A DNA stretch of 64,000 bases. Origin: Meghimatium bilineatum (taxonomy: Eukaryota > Mollusca > Gastropoda > Stylommatophora > Philomycidae). The stretch lies in contig CM067298.1 of assembly GCA_034231615.1 (NCBI GenBank), positions 52,852,883 to 52,916,882 on the forward strand, read 5' to 3'. The notes beneath the pieces are model-generated. The model was not told the DNA's origin and searched no databases. It was given only the letters and a program-made list of their open reading frames with translations. Of the stretch, positions 32,028 to 41,504 are shown piece by piece. The position numbers and the translations under genes were made by a program. Positions within the stretch are counted from its first letter, which is position 1. The number at the start of each line of letters is the position of its first letter.

Positions 32028-32734
32028 ATCATCAGGTGCCATGCCGGCTGGCGTAGGCGGTCATGGCTCTCCACAGCTCTCTGTCCACAGTATTATGTAT
32101 CAAAGTCGTTGTTGTTTCCTTGCCGTGCCAGGCTGTCAAACTGTCTAATATTTTCTCACCTTGTCTGTCAATTATGCCTGTTGTGACTATGTTCTCTAAA
32201 CCTGCCTGTCTCATGAAGTGGCCAAAAAAAGAAGATTGCCTTTTTCTTATATTGTTGATTAAGGTCTGTTTCGCATTTGACTCTTGCAACACCTCTACAT
32301 GAGTTTTTCTGTCAGTCCATGGTATGTATTCTCAGCATTCGTCTGTAGAACCACATCTCTGTTGCCTCTAATTTCCCAATTTCCAGTTTGTTTATTGTCC
32401 AAGACTCGCACCCATATGTTAGTATAGGAGTTATATAGCACTGCAGAACTCTCTTTCTCACCTCTAATGACAAGGTCATATTACACAGTATATTTTTCAT
32501 TTTTCTGAATTTTGTTTTTGCCTGTCCTATTCTACTTCTTATTTCTGTTGAACTTCTTTCACCTGCCATAATCCTTGTACCTAAATATTTGAATTGGGCG
32601 ACCTGTTTTAATACTATATCATTCACTTTGATCTTGCAAGGTGCGTTATTTTGTTTCTTTGAAATAACCATTACTTCTGTTTTCTTGATATTTAAGAAGA
32701 GAGGCCTTTCTCTTTAATTTCTGTGACTACTAGA
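32028..32734 (-). mobile_element. LINE 3' part, family R1, inserted in the Polinton
   Basis: 3' end and short tail at aaatcatcaggtgccatgcc. Reads MVISKKQNNAPCKIKVNDIV, VAQFKYLGTRIMAGERSST, CYITPILTYGCESWTINK, ATEMWFYRRMLRI, then the R1 end. It is very similar to the 20056 copy and 5' truncated at the same region. No clear TSD was found. Confidence 0.85.
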
Positions 32735-33148
32735 TAACCTAGTAGAAATAGATGATATAAAATTACCAAATAAACCTCTTACAAACTTTCAACTATTAGA
32801 TGCTGTTAAAAAATTAAAAATACCAAATTTTAGAGGTGTATTTATAAGAACAGAACTTCAAGAACAAAAAATCAAATAAAAAAAGAATGTGGAATAATGA
32901 ATTTAGATGGCGATTTAACTGATAAAACAAAAGGTACTCATTGGGTTGCATGGTATAAAATACAACTAAAAATAATAATGATAAAATATATTTGGATAGT
33001 TTTGGAATTCAACCGCCATTAGAATTAATAGATTATCTTTGTGAAATACTAGGAGATATACAATATTTTACTGATCAAATACTTACTTTTAATACAGTAA
33101 TTTGTGGACATTTATGTTTACAGTTTTTAAAAGAAATAAAGAATTAAT
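32735..33148 (+). pseudogene. Polinton cysteine protease (adenain-like), frameshifted
   Basis: Reads LPNKPLTNFQLLDAVKKLKI, then after breaks GTHWVAWYKIQ, IYLDSFGIQPPLELIDYLCE and FNTVICGHLCLQFLKEIKN. The catalytic His (GTHW), acidic residue and Cys (CGHLC) of adenovirus-type proteases are present. At least three frame changes, mostly at A-runs, plus loss of the start to the adjacent LINE make it a relic. In Polintons this enzyme is thought to process virion proteins. Confidence 0.82.
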
Positions 33149-35093
33149 TAAAACCAAATGGATAAGTTGTTATTCCATTTTTATATTTATTATCTTTTAT
33201 CATCAAAAGGTGATGATTTTTTATTTATTTCATTTATAAACATTTCATGTTTTTCAGAATTCATAGTATACATTTTGTTATATTGTACTGTGGAATTTAA
33301 TAAACAGCTTTTATAATCTTCAAATTTTATTTCTTTTTAATTGTTGATTTTGACTTCACCTTTTATTTCTTTCTTTTCTTCTTCAACACCTAATGTTTTA
33401 AATGAATATGCTTTACTTCCTAATGTTATAAATTCTGTCATTGTTTTTCCGTTTAATTCATCTTTAAATTTTCCTACAAATTTTTTGTTTCAGAATATAA
33501 TGGATGATATTTTGGATAATCATTTTATCTAATTCATCTTTCATATTTTCTAATTCGTTATATAAATTATTAGAATATATGTTTAAAACTAAACTGTCCG
33601 TATCTCCATATAAAATTTCATTATCTGGAAATTGTTTAGTAAATTTATTATAACAAAACTCATACATCAATAATTTGCTAAGATCAAGAATACACATCCC
33701 CAAATAGATTGGTTTGTTAAATTTAATTGATGGTTTAATATTTTGTATTCCAATAAAATTGTTATTAAAAAATATCACGTCTATAAAAGATGGTTTAGAA
33801 TATAATTTAATTTCCTCCTTTTTATTAGTAACTAGTTTTAAATTAATTCGTTCTCTAATATTTTCCATTGTCTTTCCAAAGAATGAACAATTCATATTTT
33901 TTGGTAGATCTTTCTCAGATTCAGATTTTGCTTTCTTTCATTGTTCTGTGTTAAAAATCAATTTATGGTTTCAACCAAGCTTCTTCTTTAAAATAAATAA
34001 TTCTATGAATTTTGCTTACTTCCATTCCAAGAGATAAATAGAACCTTCGATACTTTATAATGAAGAACATATCTTTCTTAATTTTTAAAATCGAATTGCA
34101 ATTTGGGAACCTTTCCTAATTTCTCTTCACCCGATAAATTCAATTGATATTGATATAATTCTTTTCTTTTAGTTATTATTCCTTCAGGTGCTAAAGGATA
34201 TTTAAATATTTTTCTTTTACATTCATTTGTGTATTCTAAATCAACTTCAATTATATATCTTCCTGTGTGTCTTATAAACTTTTCAGGGTTTTCCCATCTA
34301 TAATCTATTGGTAATAGTTGTGACACTGACCATCCATATAAATTATTTGCATCCAAATATTGTAAATAACAATATTTAAGAAATTTTCTAATATCTAATT
34401 TTTCTCCTTTTCTTTTTTTTCTTTAAAAGATCTAAAATGTCTTTGCATTCAAAATCTTCAATAATTTTATTTCCATCATCATAATTTGGTGTTTGTTTAT
34501 AAAATGCTTTTGGCAAAGTTTTTCCTAATACTTCTGAAAATCCACCTCTTATTGATTTTTCATACATCAAAATCATATGAGTATCAGATAATAATTATAA
34601 TTCAACTCCTGTATATTTTAATCCACATTGCCATGTTAATCCAGGTAGAGAGAAACAATAACATGGATCAATTTCATGATATTTTTAATTGGATTCTCTA
34701 AATTTCTCACAAGCATCTGCTAGAATTAATACATCTGTTTGTAAATAAATATCATGATAATCTTGAAAAGTTTTACAATTGAATGTTTTCCAAATTTTTT
34801 GTGCATGTTCATATTTTCCTTTGTAATTCCTTCTTGTCTAAATGTTGTATAAAATGTATCAATTAGAGGCAATTGTTTCTTTAAATCTTTCTATAGAACC
34901 AATATATTCATATGGATAAATTCCTTTGAATGTTCTTTATTTTTTATCATTTAAATATTTTAATGCATTATATTCTTTTTCATTAAAATTCTTATTCAAA
35001 AATGTAAAATCTTCATCTAACATTCCTTTAGAAATATTATCAACTGAAGTTGTCAAGAATCTATAACTATCAAGAAATCTTAATTTTCTCTAA

Positions 35094-35597
35094 ATCATCA
35101 TCAAGTGTCGTCTCCGCAACGAAGGTTGGCTGCAACGGATCTCCAACATCCCATGTCTGTTGTCTTGGTGGTGCATTCTGCTAGACTGTAACCTGTCCAT
35201 CTTGTGATGTTACTCTCCCACTTGGATCTCTGCCTACCTCTTGCTCGCCTCCCTTTGACTTTGCCCTCAAGTAAGATCTTCAACAAGGTGTCATGTCTTT
35301 TAATGTGATCAAAATATTTTATTTTCCTGATCTTTATTTCTCTTAGTAGTTCTTTCTTCATATTAAGTGTCTATAGCACCTCTTTATTTGTTTTCTTATC
35401 TTTCCATGATGTTCTCCTTATTCTTCTATATACCTACATCTCAAATGCATCAATTCTATCTTCTAATTGTTTATTTAGTGTCCATGTTTCTGAGCCATAC
35501 ATTAATATAGAGTAGATGTAGCATTTTATAATTCTCATTTTTAACTTGTTTGTAATTTGTTTAGATGTTAATATTTTCCTCATGTCATTGAAGCTAC
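35094..35597 (-). mobile_element. LINE 3' part, family R2, in the Polinton polymerase
   Basis: 3' end atcatcatcaagtgtcgtct. Reads LLREIKIRKIKYFDHIKRHD and LLEGKVKGRRARGRQRSKWE. Flanks ttttctctaa (35084-35093) and ttttctataa (35598-35607) are a 10-bp TSD with one change. Confidence 0.88.
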
Positions 35598-35835
35598 TTT
35601 TCTATAAGAACTTCCATATTCAATAGAAATATATTCTTGTAACCTTCTGATCATCGTTTTCATATTTCTTTAATTCTTCTATAATAAATTGAAAATCATA
35701 TCTACTTCCATTGTGAAAAAATACTGGAATAATTTTAGAATGTTTACCTTCTTTTGTATTACATGATTGGCATGCAGCGCCTCTATATTTTCCATTAAAA
35801 TGATTATGTTCTCTTATTTTTGTATCAAGTATAAT

Positions 35836-36456
35836 TATTCTTCTTCTTCTTTCGTTCACTTGAAACATGTCTATATCTGTAATTCTGTCTCCTTAATAAA
35901 ACTCACTGTCTTTTGTAGTTCAGACAGTGTCCCATAGAGCTTTGATTCCAGTGTTGTTTCCTCTGGCCAATATGTCTGCCTCAGCATTTCATGCTCAGAA
36001 CACTCTTGAAGTATATGTTTGGCACTCTGTGCTGCCTGTCCACATGTACACATGGCTGTGTTGCCAATCTTGAACTTTGTATACATGTGACTGCGGAGTC
36101 TGTTGTGTCCTGTTCTGAGACGTAGAATTATAATTTGTTCTGATCTTTTAGGACTTCCAGTAACTGAGGTTGGGCGCTTTCGAGGTATAGGGCCCAGCAC
36201 CGTCCCTGCCTGAACGTCTGCCACAAGGCAGGCACCATAACTATTTATAAATACAGACATGTTTCCATTGTGTTTTGTGCGCGGCATCCTGATTATCTGT
36301 ACGCCTTTTGGCTGGATGCCTCCGTCTTTAGCACTCTGCTTACTTGGACCGGACTATCGTCCTGCTCGTGTGGGACTGCCCGACCAGTCTTAGTTTCCAG
36401 CCTCTGATGGCTGAACTAAGCCCCATCACCACTGCACGGTGCTGGCCTCGATGGGG
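35836..36456 (-). mobile_element. LINE 3' part, family R6, in the Polinton polymerase
   Basis: A 138-codon frame (36287-35871) reads IILRLRTGHNRLRSHMYTKF, CTCGQAAQSAKHILQECSE and ESKLYGTLSELQKTVSF. The (GAA)n tail is at 35837-35852. An exact 11-bp TSD, tcaagtataat, lies at 35825-35835 and 36457-36467. It splits the polymerase frame before REHNHFNGKYRG. Confidence 0.92.
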
Positions 36457-36697
36457 TCAAGTATAATAAATTCTTTAGTGCAGATTTCATTACAATTATG
36501 ATATTTATGTCCTTTTACTATTATTTTGTTTTATGGAAATTTTTCTTTACATATCTAACATTCAGCTGTGTAAGTTTGCATTTATTGGTTTTTCTATTAA
36601 AGTAATTTAATTTCCCATCTATATGTTCGTAATTTAAACAAATTTTTCTTTTGCATCTACACCAGAGTAAAATATATAAACAAATGAAATTATATGA

Positions 36698-36839
36698 AAA
36701 TCATCATCATCAGGTGCAAGCCAGCTGGCGTAGGCAGTCATGGCTCTCCACAACTCTCTGTCCACAGTATTATGTATCACGGTCGTTGTTGTTTCCTTGC
36801 CGTGCCAGGCTGTCAAACTGTCTAATATTTTCTCACGTA
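36698..36839 (-). mobile_element. LINE 3' end, family R1, in the Polinton polymerase
   Basis: 142-bp 5'-truncated copy. atcatcatcatcaggtgcaa start, R1 C-terminus KILDSLTAWHGKETTTTVIH in frame with the flanking polymerase remnant. 7-bp TSD tatatga at 36691-36697 and 36840-36846. Confidence 0.85.
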
Positions 36840-37144
36840 TATATGAGGATACTTGAATTCCATGTGAATATACTTCGTGCTTAAATAAATTTTCTGTATA
36901 TGAATTAGTAGGATTTGGTTGAAGAGAAGAAATAAGAATATTTACAGATTCAAAATCACAATAAAAAACAAATGGTAACTTTAATTTAAAATGGTGATTT
37001 TCAAATTTCAATATTGTTCCCTTATCAGGTACTATAAGTTTAGATAAAGGATCTATCAGATGATTTAATACAGATTTCTTAGAGAAATATGGTTGTAAAC
37101 ATCTTCTACAAGGAAAAACTTTATTATGATCATAATTGAACCTA

Positions 37145-37375
37145 AAGAAGTAATTAAACAATAAATGAGTATTAAACAATAATGAGTATTAAACAATAAT
37201 GAGTATTAAACAATAATGAGTATTAAACAATAATGAGTATTAAACAATAATGAGTATTAAACAATAAATGAGTATTTCTATCTTGCTCAACATATAATAA
37301 ATCTATTAAAGAAGTAATTAAACAATAAATGAGTATTTCTATCTTGCTCAACATATAATAAATCTATTATGTGTT
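37145..37375. repeat. 17-bp minisatellite and 57-bp duplication in the Polinton polymerase
   Basis: aaacaataatgagtatt is repeated about seven times (37150-37270). A following segment with tatttctatcttgctcaaca and tataataaatctatta occurs twice. The expansion arose inside former coding sequence. Confidence 0.9.
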
Positions 37376-37585
37376 CTCTTTCTTCAGTAAAACATGATAA
37401 ATGAAAGGATAAATTGATTTCAAATCTTCTTCCTTTTTTAATGCAAATATATTAAACACGATTTCAGGATTATTATTTTCAAATCTATCAAACACTGAAT
37501 TATTTACTCTAACATAGTTATTATCTTTAAATTGATCAAACACAGAATCATTTAATCTAATTGGATATTCTATTTCTTCCATATT

Positions 37586-37748
37586 CTTCTTTCTTCTTCA
37601 GCGTTCATTCTCAAACTCCCGCTGGATTTCTCTTGTAACAAGACAATGGTCCTACAAGATTTCCAGTTGAATATAGTCCAGAGAATGGAAATGCATTGTG
37701 TTGCCGTTTTATTTGCGCCAGTGGCTCAACACATCTGTCTTCGGCGGA
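37586..37748 (-). repeat. Family A repeat in the Polinton polymerase
   Basis: cttctttcttcttcagcgtt to cacatctgtcttcggcgg. Flanks tttcttccatatt (37573-37585) and ttccttccatatt (37749-37761) are a 13-bp TSD with one mismatch. Confidence 0.9.
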
Positions 37749-37906
37749 TTCCTTCCATATTTATACAATCTTCCTAATCGTTATAATTAGATACTCTATG
37801 AGGATTTCTTATGTTATGTTCAATTCTCAACATATAACAAATTATACACCACAAAAAATATTTGTCATCTGTATTTTGTATATTTATTATATAAGTACTT
37901 TTACAA

Positions 37907-37930
37907 GGCATGGCACCTGATGATGATGAT
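37907..37930 (+). mobile_element. 24-bp LINE R1 3' end with target duplication
   Basis: ggcatggcacctgatgatga plus tgat is the exact R1 3' end and tail. It is flanked by tataagtacttttacaa on the left and tataactacttttaaaa on the right (17 bases with two differences). Confidence 0.75.
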
Positions 37931-38269
37931 TATATAACTACTTTTAAAAGGAAGTTCGAAATATGAAGATCCTCTCATTGTTCTTACTTTTACTAATACT
38001 ACTGTTGTTTTAAACATTTCATTAAATACATTACCACTTCCTTTTTGATTAAAGTTATCAATCCAATCTATAAAATGATCTCTGATTTTATCATATTTAA
38101 AATATCAAAATGATTCATGGAATTTAAAAGTCGAAAACCAGCATTATAATAAACTACAATATATGTTTTATCAAAAACACAATGAATTATAATATTTAGC
38201 TTTTTACTTCCATTATTAAAATTATCAGCATAATCTCTCACTCTATTTTTTATACGATTAAAATATATA

Positions 38270-38325
38270 TTATATATATTTATCTATATATACTATATAC
38301 TATAAAAATACTATAAATGAATCAA

Positions 38326-38387
<62 letters not shown>

Positions 38388-38395
38388 TATAAATA
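38270..38395. repeat. (TA)n microsatellite
   Basis: Long TA run with its core at about 38330-38384, inside the N-terminal part of the Polinton polymerase relic. Confidence 0.95.
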
Positions 38396-38511
38396 CTCTA
38401 TTCTATATAAATACTATATTTATCAACATTTTTTCTTTCTTTATTTATAACATATTTTATTTGTGGATTTTCTTCAGCCATTTTTAGGGTAACTTTTTTA
38501 ATAAATAATAT

Positions 38512-38728
38512 TTAATCTGAATGTCTTTCAATAAACTTATTATAAACTTCTTTATATTTTTCTTTATTGTTTTTATAATATTCTTGTTTTATTGGTTTAC
38601 AACACTCATTACTAGATGCTCGATAAACATTTTTAACTTTACTTTCTTTTGAATATTCGGAATATGGTTTTAAAATATGACATTTTCTACATACTTTTTC
38701 CGTGTTTATTTTTAGTATATATTTTAAA
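38512..38728 (-). pseudogene. Small Polinton zinc-ribbon protein
   Basis: Minus strand reads INTEKVCRKCHILKPYSEYS, then a second pair NECCKPIKQEYYKNNKEKYK and stop after ERHSD (TAA at 38512-38514). CxxC...CC with basic spacing resembles small zinc-binding proteins near Polinton integrases. No ATG is visible upstream, so the start is lost or lies beyond a break. Confidence 0.6.
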
Positions 38729-39868
38729 TGAGTAAAATTAATCTAGACTTATTAAAAGCATTAGGTATTTATATAATCCAATTTTAGGATCAGGAATTAA
38801 TTAGTCAAGTGATTTAGCAAATGAATTACATAAACCTATTATTAAAAAGTTTCCTAAAAGAAAAGCAATTGTAAATGGTATTGATGAAATATGGGGCAGC
38901 TGATTTAGTTGGTGTGTCAATGTATTCAAAAGATAATAAACATTATCAATTTCTATTAACTGTTATAGATGTATTTAGTAAATATGCATGCGCAATACCT
39001 ATTAAAAAATAAAAGTGGAATTGGTGTTTCTGAAGCATTTAAAAAGGTATTTAATGATAGTAATCATCATCATCATGTGCCGTCTCCGCAACGAATGTTG
39101 GCTGCAACATATCTCCAACATCTCCTGTCTCTTGTCTTGGTGGTGCACTCTGCTAGACTGTAACATCGTGTGATCTTACTCTCCCACTTGTATCTCTGTC
39201 TATCTCTTGCTCGCTTCCCTTTGACTTTACCCTCAAGTAAGGTCTTCAATAAGTGGCATGTCTTTTAATGTGATAGTAAAAGAAAACCTTTATATCTTTG
39301 GGTTGATAAAGGCAAGGAATTCTATAACAATAATATGAAAACTTTATTAGAAGAAAATAATATAAATATTTATTCTACAGAAAATGAAGGAAAAAGTTGT
39401 ATTGTTGAAAGAGGGAATGGAACTATGACACAAAAGATGTTTAAATATTTTACTGCTAATAACAGAAATAAATACTATAATGTTTTAGATGAATTAGTAG
39501 ATACTTATAATAATACTAAACATTCTTCAATAAAAATGTTGAAGGTAGTAAAAAAGAAAATGAAAAAAAATGTTTATGAACATTTATTTGGTGTAAGTGA
39601 TTCTATTGAAAACATGTCTTGCTCAAAATTAATAAAGTTAAAATTTAAAGATGGAGATTTGAGTAAGAATAATAAAGAAAACAGGAATATTTGAAAAAGG
39701 TTATACAAATAGATGGACAACAGAAATATTTGTTATTAGTGAAATTAAATGTACAAACCCTATAACATATAAAAAAGGGATTTAAATGGTGAAGAAATTA
39801 TAGGTTCTTTTTATGAACAAGAATTACAGAAAAGGGCCCAAAATTTTAATATTTTTACAAAGTTTTAA
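38728..39868 (+). pseudogene. int: Polinton retroviral-type integrase, frameshifted and split by a LINE
   Basis: Starts MSKINLDLLKALG. Contains LANELHKPIIKKFPKRKAIV, AADLVGVSMYSKDNKHYQFL, TVIDVFSKYA (first Asp), YLWVDKGKEFYN (second Asp), ENEGKSCIVERGNGT (Glu), and the C-terminal VYEHLFGV plus EIIGSFYEQEL. All three DDE residues are still present. Frame breaks occur at A-runs (near 38792, 38890, 39006, 39690, 39780), and an R2 LINE is inserted at 39064-39270. The enzyme would join element ends to the host genome. It is divergent from the polymerase gene on the other strand. Confidence 0.88.
39064..39270 (-). mobile_element. LINE 3' end, family R2, in the integrase
   Basis: 207-bp copy starting tcatcatcatcatgtgccgt. 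Exact 9-bp TSD tgatagtaa at 39055-39063 and 39271-39279. Confidence 0.92.
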
Positions 39869-40147
39869 TATATTAATAATTGAACTGTTTAATAAATTAA
39901 AATACAAAGATTTATATTTCTAATAAATAATTAATTAACATATTAGGAATAATAACTTTTAATTGATTAATATCTGAACGGTTATTTTTTATACGTAATC
40001 TAGATTTATTTAATAATGAATTATAATTTAATATAATAGATCCATTATTTCATATCTACAGTCATTAAAGTTTTTTTCTAAACTTTTTTTTTGAGGTTCA
40101 TATTCTTCTAGATCAAAAAGTACACCATAAATCAGAAATGGTATATT

Positions 40148-40312
40148 CTTCTTCTTCTTCAGCATTCATTCTCAAACTCCTTCTCAATTTCCCTTGTAGC
40201 AGGATCATGGTCCTACTAGATTTCCAGCAGGATGTAGTCCAGAGAATGGAAATGCGTTGTGTCACCGTTTTATTTGCGCCAAATGGCCCGACACATCCGT
40301 GTTCGGCGGGGA
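40148..40312 (-). repeat. Family A repeat
   Basis: cttcttcttcttcagcattc through aggatcatggtcctactaga to catccgtgttcggcggg. TSD not clear. Confidence 0.87.
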
Positions 40313-40464
40313 ATTTATATATAATAACAACTATTGCGAAATACATAACTATAATATTCTTCAATGTTTTCATTAATAAATTACATAATTCTGTAAGTAT
40401 TAAAGTTTGACAAAACCTGATAAGGAGTTTGTTTATTATTATTTTGAAAATGAATATTAATATT

Positions 40465-40642
40465 GGAGAGAAGAGTACCAGGAAAGAGGAGAAAGGGCAG
40501 ACCAAGAAGACGATGGACTGACAACATTAAAGATTACATGAATACATCGCTGAAAAATGCAAGCCACATCGCCCAAGACAGAGAGGGGTTCAGGAGTTTA
40601 TTGGGAAGACAGTATTCTGGAACGAATACGTCACATGACAAC
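40465..40642 (+). mobile_element. LINE 3' end, family R3, with an exact 18-bp target duplication
   Basis: Reads RKGRPRRRWTDNIKDYMNTS and NASHIAQDREGF, ending tcacatgacaac without poly-A. aaaatgaatattaatatt is exact at 40447-40464 and 40643-40660. Confidence 0.93.
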
Positions 40643-40919
40643 AAAATGAATATTAATATTTTTATTAAATAATAATTTAATTATATCAAAACTACATAAT
40701 TCACATACAATATGTAACGGAATTTCTTTGTTAATATTTTGTAAATTAACATTAATATTTTTACAATTTAATAAAAATGCAACTAATTCTATTTTGTTAA
40801 ACAGACAACTAATGTGCAATAGAGTATTTCCATTTTCATCTTCAAAATGAGCATAAATTTAATTATCAGTATTTAATGATAATTTAAATGCTTCATTAAT
40901 TTTTCTATCACGATCAGTG

Positions 40920-41020
40920 ATGAGATTTTCTTCTGCCTTTTTTTTTTAAAGAAACATTTTAAATACATTTTTTAATTTTATATTTTTTAAGAAAATTTTT
41001 TTGAGTTGTAAGAAAAATTC
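40920..41020. other. Junction between Polinton remnant and satellite
   Basis: A/T-run rich sequence (ten T at 40941-40950, then aaagaaacattttaaataca). No Polinton terminal repeat could be recognised. Satellite monomers begin by about 41030. Confidence 0.5.
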
Positions 41021-41504
41021 AGAAAATATATTTCTAATGCTAAACTTGATACATTTATGAAATGTGTTCAAAAGTTTGAAAATGAAAAAAAATATATTTA
41101 TATTGATAAACTACCGGTAGATACATTTATGAGATGTGTTGAAAAGTTTGAAAAAGAAAATAAAAAAATATATTTCTAGTGATAAACTACCGGTAGATAC
41201 AATTATGAGAAGTGTTGACAAGTTTCAAAATCAAAAAATACATTTCTAATGATAAACTACCGGTAGATACATTTATGAGAAGTGTTGAAAAGTTTGAAAA
41301 AGAAAATCAAAAAATATATTTCTAGTGATAAACTATATACATTTATGAGATATGTTGAAAAGTTTGAACAAGAAAATAAAAACAATATATTTCTAATGAT
41401 AAACTATATTCATTTATGAAATGTGTTGAAAAGTTTGAACAAGAAAATTAAAAAAAAATGTTTCTAATGATAAACTATATACATTAAAGAAATGTGTTGA
41501 AAAG

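Larger units (their letters stand above)
33190..38481 (-). pseudogene. polB: Polinton protein-primed family B DNA polymerase, fragmented
   Basis: In coding order from 38481: N-terminal MAEENPQIKYVI. Past a (TA)n tract are NIQNTDDKYFLWCII and IEHNIRNPHRVSNYNDYEDC, then IEYPIRLNDSVFDQF. The exonuclease region has LPFVFYCDFESVNI, REHNHFNGKYRGAACQSCN and IPVFFHNGSRYDFQFIIEEL, then YHDIYLQTDVLILAD. Polymerase motif A is MDANNLYGWSVSQLLP and motif C is ILYGDTDSLVLN. The C-terminus ends SPFDDKR at the stop 33190-33192. Domain order is intact, but it is cut by many shifts, a 17-bp minisatellite and insertions at 35094-35597, 35836-36456, 36698-36839, 37586-37748 and 37907-37930. The role in the family is element DNA replication. 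Confidence 0.9.
39905..40905 (-). pseudogene. Ankyrin-repeat protein beside the Polinton integrase, broken
   Basis: In coding order: TDRDRKINEAFKLSLNTDN, stop, then DENGNTLLHISCLFNKIELV, AFLLNCKNINVNLQNINKEI and PLHIVCELCSFDIIKLLFN: two ankyrin units with TLLH and PLH motifs. It is interrupted by an R3 LINE (40465-40642) and a family A repeat (about 40148-40312) and has several stops after that. The downstream end is not defined. Ankyrin genes occur in some Polintons, but host origin cannot be excluded. Confidence 0.6.
30913..41010. mobile_element. Polinton/Maverick-like element, decayed and rearranged
   Basis: A block of strongly AT-rich coding remnants with the typical Polinton gene set: DUF5679 plus phospholipase-like protein, adenain-like protease, protein-primed DNA polymerase B, small zinc-ribbon protein, retroviral-type integrase and ankyrin protein. 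Every gene has frame breaks. Insertions of LINE and SINE copies total about 3 kb. The packaging ATPase, major and minor capsid genes were not seen, and no terminal inverted repeat pair could be paired across the block. The right side runs straight into the satellite. The left limit is taken where the (TA)n tract ends (aggggatgaaaacactc) and is a guess. Confidence 0.88.
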
